DNA from: Planctomycetales bacterium
Lineage (GTDB): Bacteria; Planctomycetota; Planctomycetia; Planctomycetales; Planctomycetaceae
Direction of reading: 5' to 3'
Length of the DNA stretch: 64,000 bases
Assembly (NCBI GenBank): GCA_026400835.1
Contig: JAPLOA010000100.1
Span: 107,226-171,225, forward strand
Below the pieces are notes generated by a model. That model saw nothing but the letters and a program-made list of their open reading frames with translations. It was not told the origin of the DNA and searched no databases. This document shows, one piece after another, positions 51,846 through 61,582 of the stretch. Position 1 is the first letter of the stretch; every line of letters begins with the position of its first letter. The position numbers and the translations under genes were made by a program.

Positions 51846-54656
51846 CTACAGTCTTGCTCGAATCGCGTCCAATGCCTGCTGAGCATTGTTCTTTACGGAG
51901 AAATCGTTGGATGTGGCTAACTTCTCAAGGAAGTCGACGGACTTTTCGGTTCCGACTTTCTTGAGAACTTCCAGCAGATCATTCCTGGCCGAGGCATCAG
52001 TGATCTGAGGGAAAGTCTTCATAACAGGCTCCTCGATGGGAGCACCGATGGCGATCAGCGCTTCTTTAAGATCACCACGAACCACGTGGTCGGTCATTGA
52101 CATGATCAGAGTTGGGTAGTCTTCCGGCTTTGCAATTTTCGCCAGGGTTTTCACCGCAACTTTTTTCGCATCGTGCATCAGACCGTCAGAATCCGCCAGA
52201 ACTTTCTTTAGTTCTTCGGAGTGCTCAGCGGTGGCCCAGCGGCAGAAGGCTTCTGTCGCCCCCTTTTTGACAAAGCCGTTGCTGTTCTTCATATGATTTC
52301 GAGCAATCTTCAGGACTTCGTCCCGCTTATCTTCAACAATTGCAATCTGGCTGAGTCGTGACAGTGGCTGACTGGCCCCATTGCCACCTTCGGCCTTGCG
52401 GATTTCTGCAATCAGGTCATCGACAAGTTTTGGATTCGGATTATTCTGTTCGTCTTCACGCTGTTTCTTTTCGGCCGCCATCTTCTGCTGAGCCTGTTCA
52501 ATCTCTCGCTGGACTTCCGCCTGATCACGGAGAGTGTAGGACACTCGAACAGGAACCTTAATGTTTCCGTCTTCGTTGTTTTGCTCAACGGTCGAATTGT
52601 ATTCAAGGCTGAAAGGCATACCCTGAACCGTGTCAAACACTAGTGTTCCGGTGCCTCGAATGTTCATATACAGCTGGCTGTTGGATCGCGTTGCCGTGTA
52701 CTCATAAGACTTTGTGATTGAAATCTTGTTATTCAGTGTCTGGCCGACCTGGTATGAAACTCTTTCAATCGCCGGGATTTCTTCAACAACCTGATCCTGC
52801 TGTCCGCCAAACATTCCCGGAGGTCCAAAGCCTCGCATACGACCACCAAACCTGGGCATTCCCCCGAATGGACTATCATCACGTTTGATTCGCTGCAATG
52901 TTGATTCAGTTTCAACGTGCCATTGAGACTCGGAGTACGCATCCAGTTGTTCCATAAAGAACACGCCGACCGGTCCAAGGACCGCAGGTAATTGCTCTTC
53001 GCCCTGAAACTCCAGAACTTCGCCCAAGGCGTTGACGGTTAGCTTACCATGGTCTATCGAGCTTGAACCGAACGAAGGTGGTCCCGGGAAACCTCCTCGG
53101 GAACGACGCATCTGAGGCTGCTCGTGAAAGTTGGCGTTGAAAGTGACTTCATACATCCTGCCACCGCTGTTGCCCCAGACCTTGATAAACGCAACCCCCG
53201 GAGTAACTCGTCGAGCTACCTCGGGACCGGCGAGATCCTGTCCGCGAGGTGCATTGGCCAGCTGGATTCCCTTTGCTGCCGCGAGTGCTCGAAGCTGGTT
53301 AACAGGAGCTGCAAATCCAACGGAAGTGACAGAGGATCCTGAGAGCTTTGCACTGGCAACTCCGACAACCTGCCCTGCTCCATTGACCACGGGGCCGCCA
53401 CTATTGCCCGGGTTGATGGCCGCATCAATCTGGATCTGCTTTCCACGCTCTTTGTTCTGGATCACTCCGGCCACGGTTCCCGTCGTGACTTTCACATCGG
53501 TGCCCAAGACGTCAGAAAGCGGATAACCGATCGCGCGAACGGCTTCGGCAAGCTGAACTGTATCAGAGTCAGAAAGTGTGAGTGTGGGCAGACCTGAACC
53601 GTTGATCTTGATAAGTGCCACGTCAGAGCGAGGATCCACGGCAACCACAGTCGCAGGATAAGTCTGTCCGCCAAGGTGGACTTCGATACGCTTGGCCCCT
53701 TCAACGACATGGGCACAGGTTCCGACGAGCCCATCGGCCGCCACAACAAACCCGGTGCCAGAACTTTCCTCTTCTGTCACCACCTGATTCGAGTTACCGT
53801 TGACGTTATAGGTACAGGTGCCGGTTGTTTTCTTCACATCGTCGCCCGAGCCTTCTTCCACGGTGAACATATATGTGTGGATAGCACCTGGCTTCCAATG
53901 ATAACGCAATTTACGAGCATCACCGCTGATGGCTGCAGTGGCTGGAGGAATGTTGCCGACTACGGGCGGTGTTGGTGTTCCTGTTTGTCCCGGAGGAGTG
54001 ATGTCAGGAATGGTCGGAGGTGTGACTCCGATTGCGGAAGGATCGCCGCCAGCAACGGCCGTGTTTTCTCCGCCGGCAGATGTGCCTGCGATCTCATTGC
54101 CGGAGGTTCCTCCGGAATTTTTGAGGAACGATGACACCGCAAAGATGATCACGCCGACAAGTGCGACACCGCCACCAGCCAGCAACCCGATCATCAATCC
54201 GTTACCGCTTTTCTTTGGCGGAGTGCGTCGTTGCGGAGCAGAGGTCTGGCCGTAGTTTCCGTAATCATCATAAGCCGGGTCGGTGTACGAGGAATCGGTA
54301 TTCCATGGATCGTCATCGACAGGTCGTTCTTTTTTGGCGGGCTTCTGCGCCGGCTTTTGTGAGGGCCGTGAACTTGCGGGAGCTGGTTTGGACGCAGATG
54401 CAGATGTTGAAGCGTTTGGTTTGGAGGCAGCTGACGTCGCAGGCGGAGCGGCTGGTTTTCCAGTCACAGATTTCGTCGGAGCCGGCTTACTGGCCGCAGG
54501 AGCTGGCTTCTTGACAGGAGCTGCCGGTGCGGCATCCGGCGGATCCACAGCCAGTTGTTCACCACAGCGAGGACACTGCAAAGTAATCGTTGTGGCTGCT
54601 TCGCGAACTCGCAGTTTGGTCAGGCAACCGGGGCATTCAACAATTTGGTGAGTCAT
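51846..54656 (-). CDS. Membrane-anchored HtrA-like serine protease with zinc ribbon and HEAT-like repeats
   Basis: A 936-residue multidomain protein. Residues 8-31 form a zinc ribbon (CPGC and CPRC). Residues 38-115 are a lysine/proline/alanine-rich linker. One membrane segment lies at about 153-178 (GLMIGLLAGGGVALVGVIIF). A trypsin/HtrA-like domain at about 297-460 has His316 (TCAHVVEG), Asp345 (RSDVALIKI) and Ser419 (NPGNSGGPV), a complete triad. A beta-rich region of about 300 residues follows. The last 190 residues are HEAT-like helical repeats (EDKRDEVLKIARNHMKNSNG, then LLEVLKKVGTEKSVDFLEKL). No PDZ domain is seen, unlike typical DegP. The protease would face the periplasm with the zinc ribbon in the cytoplasm. 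Confidence 0.88.
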   Translation of the reverse strand: MTHQIVECPGCLTKLRVREAATTITLQCPRCGEQLAVDPPDAAPAAPVKKPAPAASKPAPTKSVTGKPAAPPATSAASKPNASTSASASKPAPASSRPSQKPAQKPAKKERPVDDDPWNTDSSYTDPAYDDYGNYGQTSAPQRRTPPKKSGNGLMIGLLAGGGVALVGVIIFAVSSFLKNSGGTSGNEIAGTSAGGENTAVAGGDPSAIGVTPPTIPDITPPGQTGTPTPPVVGNIPPATAAISGDARKLRYHWKPGAIHTYMFTVEEGSGDDVKKTTGTCTYNVNGNSNQVVTEEESSGTGFVVAADGLVGTCAHVVEGAKRIEVHLGGQTYPATVVAVDPRSDVALIKINGSGLPTLTLSDSDTVQLAEAVRAIGYPLSDVLGTDVKVTTGTVAGVIQNKERGKQIQIDAAINPGNSGGPVVNGAGQVVGVASAKLSGSSVTSVGFAAPVNQLRALAAAKGIQLANAPRGQDLAGPEVARRVTPGVAFIKVWGNSGGRMYEVTFNANFHEQPQMRRSRGGFPGPPSFGSSSIDHGKLTVNALGEVLEFQGEEQLPAVLGPVGVFFMEQLDAYSESQWHVETESTLQRIKRDDSPFGGMPRFGGRMRGFGPPGMFGGQQDQVVEEIPAIERVSYQVGQTLNNKISITKSYEYTATRSNSQLYMNIRGTGTLVFDTVQGMPFSLEYNSTVEQNNEDGNIKVPVRVSYTLRDQAEVQREIEQAQQKMAAEKKQREDEQNNPNPKLVDDLIAEIRKAEGGNGASQPLSRLSQIAIVEDKRDEVLKIARNHMKNSNGFVKKGATEAFCRWATAEHSEELKKVLADSDGLMHDAKKVAVKTLAKIAKPEDYPTLIMSMTDHVVRGDLKEALIAIGAPIEEPVMKTFPQITDASARNDLLEVLKKVGTEKSVDFLEKLATSNDFSVKNNAQQALDAIRARL

Positions 54657-54701
54657 GATGCTGCTCCTGACGAGATGTCAGAAATCGAAGGCCATTAAAC
54701 C

Positions 54702-54737
54702 CTGAATCTGCAGCCGGTGGGAGGAATGCAGATTCAG
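54702..54737. terminator. Hairpin between antiporter and protease genes
   Basis: Perfect 11-base arms ctgaatctgca (54702-54712) and tgcagattcag (54727-54737) with a 14-base loop, 28 bases after the antiporter stop on the minus strand. The T-tract is weak (gggttt), so termination is likely but not certain. Confidence 0.5.
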
Positions 54738-54764
54738 ACTCAAAGACACCAAAAGAACCATTCG

Positions 54765-56153
54765 TTATCGTGCAACAAACCAAAAGAAGACAACTGCCAT
54801 CAGAGTGGGAGGAATAGCCCCCAGCAGGAGACCGATTGGGCTGATTCCGGTGCCTTCAAAGGCTTTGGAAGATTGCAGAATTCCCGCACCCGCTGGATTC
54901 GGAGCGTTAGCGATGACAGTCAACCCTCCTCCCGTCACAGCTCCTGCCACAAGGGCATATTTGAGCTGATCTGAAATTCCTTCTACGAGTGAACCCAGAT
55001 AGGTCAGAGCGGCATTGTCCGTGATGGCCGTCAGAGCCGTTGCACCAAAATACATCTTTAATCCGGTCATGCTCTCATTGGCGATCAATGGTCGCAGCCA
55101 GTGTTCCTGCAATGATCCCATGGTGACCAGTCCGGCGAGAAAGAATCCGACAAGCAGTCCTTCCTTGAGCTTCAGTGGGTCCTGAAACTCCTTAGTCGCT
55201 GTGACCAATCCCAGAAACATCATAAAGACCCCAAAAAATACATCCGGATGATGAGCTAACGCCACAATCGTCGCCAGAAACATCAGATGCAGCCCTGTCA
55301 GCCAGCCCGGTACTTTTTGCTGTTCGGTTTTGTCCACTTCGAGCGCGTTAAGTTGCTTCCAGAAGCACAAGACGACAAGCAGAGTCGAACACAAACAGCT
55401 TGCGACCGCTCTCCAGCCGAAATTTGAGGCCATGTGCCAGGTTCCCCATCCCCATTTTCCGGCGACCATCAGCACAGGAGGAGCCGCAAAATGAGTCAAA
55501 GTGCCCCCGATCGATACATTCACGAACAGCAGGCCAATCGTCGCATAAGCCAGAGTCTTGCTGATTCCCTGATCGAAGTATCTTCGCTTCAGCAACAATG
55601 CAAGAAGCGTCATCGCGGCGGGCTCCGTGATGAACGAACCAAATAGTGCACCGAATGAAAGTGCTGCGATGTAAAAGGAAACAGTTTCCTTGAGGGGCAG
55701 CAATCGTGCGAGATAGAGAATGATCGTTTCTGCGAGATTGACGACGGGGCGCGTCGCAGCCACAACCATCACCACAAGCACAAACTTGGGTTCTGTGAAA
55801 TTCAGAGTCTCGATGTAATCAACGGCTGATTGGACAGACAGCTTCATGACCCCGATCGTCAGGAACAGCACAGCTGCCCAGATCCCGAAAACAATTTCCG
55901 TCTCCGCGAGGAAATGGAACAGGTTCTCCAGAATCGAGCCTTCAGGATACTTGTGGGCCAGTTTGGCAAACTGCTTCACCACGAACGTATGAAGAATGGC
56001 CAACGCGAACAAAAAGGTCGCGACATATTCAACGGGACCCTTCAGCGGATTAATACTCGCCACATCGGCGGCGGTTTTGGTCGCCGTTTCAGCCAGAGTC
56101 AGCCAAAGTGTTGGCAGAGCATTCAGGGAAAGATCCGAAAGCAAAAAATTCAT
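54765..56153 (-). CDS. Putative sodium/proton antiporter
   Basis: A 462-residue integral membrane protein with eleven to twelve hydrophobic segments (for example FVLVVMVVAATRPVVNLAET, FYIAALSFGALFGSFITEPA and LVAGAVTGGGLTVIANAPNP). It matches the putative Na+/H+ antiporter family (Pfam Na_H_antiport_2) and is distantly related to NhaD/ArsB ion transporters. The conserved segment GGGLTVIANAPNPAGAG resembles the discontinuous helix of that superfamily, and ATALTAITDNAALTYLG has a polar core. Direction and ion are inferred from the family. It lies upstream of the HtrA-like gene on the same strand, separated by a hairpin. Confidence 0.85.
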   Translation of the reverse strand: MNFLLSDLSLNALPTLWLTLAETATKTAADVASINPLKGPVEYVATFLFALAILHTFVVKQFAKLAHKYPEGSILENLFHFLAETEIVFGIWAAVLFLTIGVMKLSVQSAVDYIETLNFTEPKFVLVVMVVAATRPVVNLAETIILYLARLLPLKETVSFYIAALSFGALFGSFITEPAAMTLLALLLKRRYFDQGISKTLAYATIGLLFVNVSIGGTLTHFAAPPVLMVAGKWGWGTWHMASNFGWRAVASCLCSTLLVVLCFWKQLNALEVDKTEQQKVPGWLTGLHLMFLATIVALAHHPDVFFGVFMMFLGLVTATKEFQDPLKLKEGLLVGFFLAGLVTMGSLQEHWLRPLIANESMTGLKMYFGATALTAITDNAALTYLGSLVEGISDQLKYALVAGAVTGGGLTVIANAPNPAGAGILQSSKAFEGTGISPIGLLLGAIPPTLMAVVFFWFVAR

Positions 56154-56832
56154 CGGCAGTCATTCGTTTGGCCAGGTTCGGAAAGACAGAGCACGCAACC
56201 CTGGTTATCACGGCCTCTGTTCAGGTGTGCGGAGTTTACGGGACAATTCTGCGCATTTCGATCTTCTCCAGCCCCGGAGTGGCCGAGTCGAGAGGAATTT
56301 CTACGGGTGGCCGGTCCCCGCGCTCTGCCCATTTCTATCGTAGCGTGGGCTTCAGCCCACTTTTTGGCCGCAATCGCGGCGTGTTCTCAATTCGCAGCCA
56401 GCTCCGGAATTCAAGGCCTGTCCATTGCATCAAATTCAAAGCAGCGCTGACAGCAAATTCCCGATGCGATATACCAATCCTGATGTGACTGTCGTGGGTG
56501 GGCGTCATGCATTACCTATTTCGAATCCAATTGAGACAGTAGAAGCAATTCTTGAATTCATTGGGAAGTTGAACCAACGGTCGAGGTGAATCAGCGGTCA
56601 GTTGGTACCTGGGCAGATTTAGTATGCATAACATTCCCGTGCATTTCTTTCGCGGTGTGCATCGTTTTTCAATACTCTGCTCATGACTATACTCCCGTAT
56701 CGGGACGTTTCGGATGCTCGTCCGCCTGAAGTTGCGAAGTGCACTACATTACTGCGAGTCGCCGCGTCGATTTTTGCGAAACAAGACTCCTGACCTTTCC
56801 TGTCTCACTATTTCTTCCCGGAGCAATTCTTC
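56154..56832. other. Long intergenic stretch with a short palindrome
   Basis: About 680 bases between the divergent antiporter and xylulokinase genes. It holds a perfect hairpin gtgggc-ttca-gcccac at 56345-56360, followed by cttttt, a sequence of the REP-like kind frequent in planctomycetes. Several plus-strand frames overlap here, but none shows a domain or codon pattern of its own. The xylB promoter probably lies in the AT-richer part after 56580. I do not see convincing -35/-10 boxes. Confidence 0.5.
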
Positions 56833-58362
56833 ATGCCCGTCTTTCTTGGCATTGATATCGGAACCAGCGGTACAAAGACTCTGGCCATTAACGAAAAGGG
56901 CAAGATCCTGGCGTCGGCGATGGAAGAGTATCCATTAAGCAATCCCAAGCCGGGCTGGTCGGAGCAGGCTCCGGGCGACTGGTGGACGGCTTCCGTGAAC
57001 TCCGTCAGGAAAGTCATGAAGGCGGCGAAGTTGAAAGCGGCCGATGTTGGCGGAATCGGGCTCAGCGGGCAGATGCATGGCAGTGTGTTTTTGGATAAGT
57101 CCGGAAACGTTATCCGCCCTGCTCTGCTGTGGAATGATCAACGAACGGCCGCTGAATGTGCAGAGATTGAAAAGCTGGCCGGTGGACGCGAAAAGCTGAT
57201 CCATATGGTCGCGAATCCTGCGTTGACGGGCTTCACGGCTCCCAAGATTTTGTGGTTGCGGAACAAGGAAAAGAAGAACTTCGATAAGACCGTTCAGGTC
57301 CTGCTGCCAAAAGATTATGTTCGCTTTCGAATGACCGGTGATTTCGCGACCGAAGTCAGTGATGCCTCCGGAACATTGCTGCTGGATGTGGTGAATCGAA
57401 AATGGTCAAAAGAGCTTCTGCAGAAGCTGGATCTGGATGCGAAGCTGTTTCCCAAGGTGTATGAGTCAGAAGACGTCACCGGTGTGTTGTCTGATTCTGC
57501 GGCCAAGGAAATGGGGCTGCGGCCAGGAACTCCTGTTGTCGGTGGTGGAGGTGATCAGGCCGCGAGTGCCATCGGCAACGGCATCGTGGACCGTGGCGTG
57601 ATCTCCGCCACCATGGGGACCAGCGGCGTCGTGTTCGCTCACAGCGAAGAAGTCCAGGTGGATCCACTGGGGCGAGTTCACACCTTCTGTCATGCGGTTC
57701 GTGGCAAGTGGCATGTGATGGGGTGCGTGCTGTCCGCAGGTGGAAGCCTGCAGTGGTTTCGCAATCAGCTGTGTCAGGAAGAAATTGTAGCGGCGAAGAA
57801 ACAAAAAGTTGATCCGTATGAACTCATCACCGAACAGGCGGCCTCTGCGCCGGCCGGCAGTGAAGGTCTGTTCTTTCTGCCTTATCTGACAGGCGAACGA
57901 ACTCCTCATGCCGATCCCAATGCTCGCGCGTGCTGGATCGGTTTGAGTCTTCGTCATGGCAAAGCTCACATGGCTCGATCGGTCATGGAAGGAGCCACTT
58001 TTGCGATGCGGGATACTCTCGAGATCATTAAATCCATGAAGATCCCCGTGAAGGAAATTCGCTTGTCCGGCGGTGGTGCTCGAAGCCAGTTCTGGCGACA
58101 GATGCAGGCCGATATTTATGGGCAGCCTGTCGTGACGATCAACGCGTCCGAAGGTCCGGCTTACGGCGTGGCCCTTTTGGCGGCTGCTGGAACCGGAGCT
58201 TACAAGAACGTGGTTGAGGCCTGCGAAGCGACGATTTCCGTTGTCACGAAGACTGCTCAAAAGACCGCAGCGGTGAAGTCATACAACGCGGCGTATCCAG
58301 AGTATCAACAGCTTTATCGGTCGCTGAAGGGTGATTTCGCGGCGATTCAGAAGCTGGTCTGA
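56833..58362 (+). CDS. xylB: Xylulokinase
   Basis: FGGY-family kinase of 509 residues phosphorylating D-xylulose for entry into the pentose phosphate pathway. The start at 56833 follows CCCGGAGC. Visible blocks are [20 protein letters not shown] (ATP-phosphate loop), [79 protein letters not shown] and [20 protein letters not shown]. The D-Q and M-H-G sequence pattern (QMHG) is typical of xylulokinases rather than glycerol kinases. No xylose isomerase or transporter is adjacent. The transketolase at 36563 could use the product. Confidence 0.93.
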   Translation: MPVFLGIDIGTSGTKTLAINEKGKILASAMEEYPLSNPKPGWSEQAPGDWWTASVNSVRKVMKAAKLKAADVGGIGLSGQMHGSVFLDKSGNVIRPALLWNDQRTAAECAEIEKLAGGREKLIHMVANPALTGFTAPKILWLRNKEKKNFDKTVQVLLPKDYVRFRMTGDFATEVSDASGTLLLDVVNRKWSKELLQKLDLDAKLFPKVYESEDVTGVLSDSAAKEMGLRPGTPVVGGGGDQAASAIGNGIVDRGVISATMGTSGVVFAHSEEVQVDPLGRVHTFCHAVRGKWHVMGCVLSAGGSLQWFRNQLCQEEIVAAKKQKVDPYELITEQAASAPAGSEGLFFLPYLTGERTPHADPNARACWIGLSLRHGKAHMARSVMEGATFAMRDTLEIIKSMKIPVKEIRLSGGGARSQFWRQMQADIYGQPVVTINASEGPAYGVALLAAAGTGAYKNVVEACEATISVVTKTAQKTAAVKSYNAAYPEYQQLYRSLKGDFAAIQKLV

Positions 58363-58390
58363 TTGCTGGTTCGAGTTTGATTGACACTGA

Positions 58391-58430
58391 GTCCCGGGGA
58401 TGTCTGATCGACCGTCCGCGGGACTTTTTC
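58391..58430 (+). terminator. Intrinsic terminator of xylB
   Basis: Stem gtcccgggga (58391-58400) with tccgcgggac (58415-58424), nine of ten pairs, followed directly by five T. It lies 28 bases after the xylB stop and before the end of the convergent hipA gene. Confidence 0.8.
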
Positions 58431-58451
58431 ATTGGGCTTTGACTGGATCAC

Positions 58452-59696
58452 TTACTGAAGCTGTTTCACTCGGCGGATTTGTTTCCGAATGATCATCGGA
58501 ATGCGTTCCAGCACCGGTGATGTCCCGTAGCTGTCTCGAAACTCCTGCACCGTTGTGGGTATCGCTTCGATCAATTGTTCGCTGAGGCTGTTCAGTGCCT
58601 TTGAGACCACCGCCGGACGAACGCCAAGATCCGTGGCCATCGCGGCGAGCTGTTTGGGGCCGATCAGATCGGGATCGGAAACGTCTCCGAGCGTCATGGC
58701 CAGATGCCTGGAGATGTTTTTGTAGTTGCGAGTACACACGAGATCGTAAAACGGCGCGAGGCTCAGATTGCGTCGATCGGCGTACAGCAAAGATAGATTT
58801 TTCCCATGAGCATCTGCATTACCAGTGAGCAGATTAAACAGAATCCAGTTCATCAGCTTCTGCAGCTCGATCAGCGGGAATGAAGTGAACCTGCGGATGA
58901 TTTCGGCACATTGACGCAGGCCCGGACCACCCTCTTTTTGATACTTCGATTCAGCCCCGATCCCCAGCGCCTGACAAAAGTCTTCCTGATGCAGACGGCG
59001 ACACCCGTTGTTGCTCGTTGTGCGATCGTATCGCCGAATAACGGCAATGTTAGCGCGAGTTGTACGGTGCAGTCGAATGTCGACGACTGGCAACCCGACC
59101 GCAGCCGCCAGCATTGAGAGGAAGGTTTCGTTCTCAGGGAGATGTTTATAAAACGGCGAGGCGAACTTCAGCAGATAAGTGCTCGGTGTATTACCGATCG
59201 GCACAAAGATTTGACCGTCCTGGATATGAACGGGAAGTTTGTCCTGAGCCCCCGCGAGTGATAATCGGACTTCATTATGGCCCGTAACCGCTGAGAAGGC
59301 ATGGGGAGTGCCAACAGACCAGTCGGCCAGTTGTTTCTCACTGACTGGTTCATATCGTTGATTCGTTGGAACTGGTTGCTCACAGCGCGTGATGGCAAGT
59401 GCTCCGGCACAGTCGCCGCCGATCGCTTTGAGCAATTCAAAATCGTTGCCCAGGGAGATCTTCAGTGACTGGCAGATCTGTTGCCGGACATTTGCTTCAG
59501 GCAGCAGATTGGCGAAGAAGCGATGGCTTGTGATAAGGTCGTATTCGCCATTGAGCGGTAATGAGATTGAGATCGGAAAGGATGATTCGTTTTGCTGCCA
59601 GCCCGTTCGATAACGAAACTGCATTTGCCCCGATTCCGCAAGTTGCAGTTCCCCGATTGTCTGGTTCTCGTAATGAACATACAGAATCTCAGACAT
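58452..59696 (-). CDS. hipA: HipA serine/threonine-protein kinase toxin
   Basis: Toxin of a type II toxin-antitoxin module; E. coli HipA phosphorylates glutamyl-tRNA synthetase and causes persistence. The ATG at 59696 overlaps the end of hipB by eight bases (414 aa); an upstream in-frame extension lies inside hipB and is not coding. The N-terminal Couple_hipA-type domain reads LLPEANVRQQICQSL. The kinase core has SLAGAQDKLPVHI (glycine-rich activation loop), NADAHGKNLSLLY with the catalytic aspartate, and APFYDLVCTRNY with the metal-binding aspartate. All key residues are present, so it is probably active. It forms an operon with hipB and is followed by the convergent xylB terminator. Confidence 0.93.
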   Translation of the reverse strand: MSEILYVHYENQTIGELQLAESGQMQFRYRTGWQQNESSFPISISLPLNGEYDLITSHRFFANLLPEANVRQQICQSLKISLGNDFELLKAIGGDCAGALAITRCEQPVPTNQRYEPVSEKQLADWSVGTPHAFSAVTGHNEVRLSLAGAQDKLPVHIQDGQIFVPIGNTPSTYLLKFASPFYKHLPENETFLSMLAAAVGLPVVDIRLHRTTRANIAVIRRYDRTTSNNGCRRLHQEDFCQALGIGAESKYQKEGGPGLRQCAEIIRRFTSFPLIELQKLMNWILFNLLTGNADAHGKNLSLLYADRRNLSLAPFYDLVCTRNYKNISRHLAMTLGDVSDPDLIGPKQLAAMATDLGVRPAVVSKALNSLSEQLIEAIPTTVQEFRDSYGTSPVLERIPMIIRKQIRRVKQLQ

Positions 59697-59913
59697 TCGA
59701 TCCTCGCTGTTCGATTCGTAGTTCCAGTCCAAAAAGCTGCAGGATGTGAATCGCAAGTCCCAGTTGCAATGTCGATTTGCCCCGTTCCAGTTCAGACAGG
59801 AAACGAACTCCGACGCCAGCCATGGCGGCTGCATCCTTAAGAGTCAGCCCCGCTTCTTTGCGACGTTGACGCACAAGTTGTCCGATTTGAAGAGGGGTGT
59901 TGACGGCAACCAT
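59689..59913 (-). CDS. hipB: HipB antitoxin, XRE-type repressor
   Basis: A 74-residue DNA-binding antitoxin with one helix-turn-helix: IGQLVRQRRKEAGLTLKDAA, then MAGVGVRFLSELERGKSTLQ and a short end (HILQLFGLELRI). HipB dimers bind palindromes in the promoter and neutralise HipA. Start ATG 59913 lies next to the first of three tcccgatcggga-type operators. The stop overlaps the start of hipA by eight bases (ATGTCTGA), so the two are translationally coupled. Codon use resembles the neighbours. The length is normal, and both this gene and hipA look intact. Confidence 0.93.
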   Translation of the reverse strand: MVAVNTPLQIGQLVRQRRKEAGLTLKDAAAMAGVGVRFLSELERGKSTLQLGLAIHILQLFGLELRIEQRGSNV

Positions 59914-59917
59914 TGTT

Positions 59918-60030
59918 TTCCCGATCGGTGTTTTTCTGAGGCGACATCAGGCAATTTGTGTGAAATATCCCGATCGGGAATATTAGCTTCAGGTTTCGGC
60001 AGAGTCAAGTTTTTCTGTCCCGATCGGGAA
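59918..60030. promoter_or_regulatory. Triple palindromic operator of hipBA
   Basis: Three copies of cccgatcggg lie upstream of hipB: a half-degenerate one at 59920-59929 (cccgatcggt), just before the hipB start, and two perfect tcccgatcggga palindromes at 59968-59979 and 60018-60029. The centres are about 49 and 50 bases apart. Flanks of the second are AT-rich (aaatat and aatatta), a plausible promoter position. HipB family members bind such palindromes and repress their own operon, so autoregulation is inferred. Confidence 0.75.
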
Positions 60031-60190
60031 TACTCTGGTGCCGAGGGATTTCGGCGACCGGGCGATTCTGACTGTCCAACGACTGGAGGTACCGAAAAAC
60101 AAAAACGGCCCGCCGCAAGGCTAAGCCCAGAAATCCCGGCGAGCGCACCGTCCGTGCCGCGTTCCAGAAGAAGCAGTTTCCAGGCAAAAG

Positions 60191-60237
60191 AATGATGGGG
60201 CAAAAAGAATGGCCCGTATTCTTTTGCCCCATCATTT
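60191..60237. repeat. Long hairpin repeat near hipBA
   Basis: Arms aatgatggggcaaaaagaat (60191-60210) and attcttttgccccatcattt (60218-60237) pair over almost 20 bases with one base missing in one arm; the loop is ggcccgt. A run of T follows on the plus strand. The element is typical of REP or terminator-like repeats in planctomycete genomes as I know them. The 450-base stretch from here to the gene at 60492 holds nothing else recognisable. Confidence 0.65.
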
Positions 60238-60491
60238 TTTTGCCCATAACCCTTTGGTTCGATGATCAATCGAAGCCCGACAGCGGGGCGTTGAAAAACA
60301 ACGGCATTGATCGATCAAGCTTCGATCGCTCATCTTTGACGTCCGAACTCGGTGGCGACATACTCCAACTCGTCGGCAGGTGCTCAGCCTGATCTACGAG
60401 ACACAACCCTCAAGTCATCACTGGCGAAAGAGGGACTGCCTGACAGGAGACCTTTGCATCTCAGAGTCAGTTTCCAGCAGAAAGTCATTCA

Positions 60492-61565
60492 ATGCCTCGT
60501 CCCACGCGTCGACGATTTCTTCAGTCAGCAGCAGCAGCTTCAGCCACCATCATGCCTTTTTTTGTGCGAGCTTCGACCCGTTCGTTCTCTGACAATCCGA
60601 TTGTCGGTTCTGGAGAATTCAAGTACGAGTGCCAGCACAATTGGGATCGCGCGGGGCTACCAGCCGGGCATGAATACGGCAATGCATCCCATGGAGTTGC
60701 GATCGATTCACAAGGCCTGATCTACATCACTCACCAGGGAAACCCGGGATCGATTTTCGTGTTCGATGGCGAAGGCAAGTTCGTAAAGGCGATGGGAGAG
60801 GTTCACAATGTCGGACCGGCCGCCAAGGGACATGGGATTTCGATTCGCAAGGATGGCTCGGAAGAGTTCCTGTATCTTGCTCCGTCTGATACGACCATGG
60901 CGTTTACGAAGATGACCATGATCGGTGAAGTGGTATGGAAGAAGGACCGAGCCACCATCAACACGGAAAGCGACGGAGTGCTGGCAGATCCGAAGACTGG
61001 GTTTCGTCCGACGAACATCAGCTTCCGGCCTGATGGAGGCTATTATCTGGGCGATGGTTACGGCAGTCACTACGTCTTCGAGTACGATCGCAACGACAAG
61101 TTCGTCAGAGCACTCGGCGGGAATGGCAATGAAACAGGCAAGTTCAGTACGCCGCACGGACAATGGCTGGATGCTCGCGATGGCGTTCCAAAGCTTGTCG
61201 TCGCTGACCGTGCGAATAAACGACTGCAATGGTTCGGAATGGATGGACAGCACCTCAAGACCATGGAAGGCTTTCTGTTCCCGGCCGACATCGATGTGCA
61301 AGGCGAGTTCATGCTTGTTCCCGACCTGCATGCTCGCATCACGATCCTGAATGGTAAGAATGAGATCGTCGCGCAGTTGGGAGACGACGAAGCGTGGAGA
61401 ACCGAAGTTCTGGCTGACAACTTTGCAATGCGTGCGAAGTCTACGGAGTGGAAGCCGGGGCGCTTCGTGCATCCGCATGATGCCTGCTTCGACGCTGACG
61501 GAAACATCTACGTCACTGAATGGGTGAAGACAGGACGCGTGACAAAACTGGTTCGCAAGTCATAG
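60492..61565 (+). CDS. Tat-exported NHL-repeat six-bladed propeller protein
   Basis: A 357-residue protein beginning with a twin-arginine signal (MPRPTRRRFLQSAAAASATI). The mature part shows NHL-type blades: SHGVAIDSQGLIYITHQGNP, SIFVFDGEGKFVKAMGE, GYYLGDGYGSHYVFEYDRND, FSTPHGQWLDARDGVPKLVV and RFVHPHDACFDADGNIYVTE, as in peptidyl-amidating lyase-like and SMP-30-like propellers. Histidines in blade loops could hold a metal. No enzyme activity can be assigned. The stop is 17 bases before the next gene on the same strand, which is exported as well, so both probably work in the same periplasmic process. Confidence 0.87.
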   Translation: MPRPTRRRFLQSAAAASATIMPFFVRASTRSFSDNPIVGSGEFKYECQHNWDRAGLPAGHEYGNASHGVAIDSQGLIYITHQGNPGSIFVFDGEGKFVKAMGEVHNVGPAAKGHGISIRKDGSEEFLYLAPSDTTMAFTKMTMIGEVVWKKDRATINTESDGVLADPKTGFRPTNISFRPDGGYYLGDGYGSHYVFEYDRNDKFVRALGGNGNETGKFSTPHGQWLDARDGVPKLVVADRANKRLQWFGMDGQHLKTMEGFLFPADIDVQGEFMLVPDLHARITILNGKNEIVAQLGDDEAWRTEVLADNFAMRAKSTEWKPGRFVHPHDACFDADGNIYVTEWVKTGRVTKLVRKS

Positions 61566-61582
61566 ACAATGGAGAATTGGTA

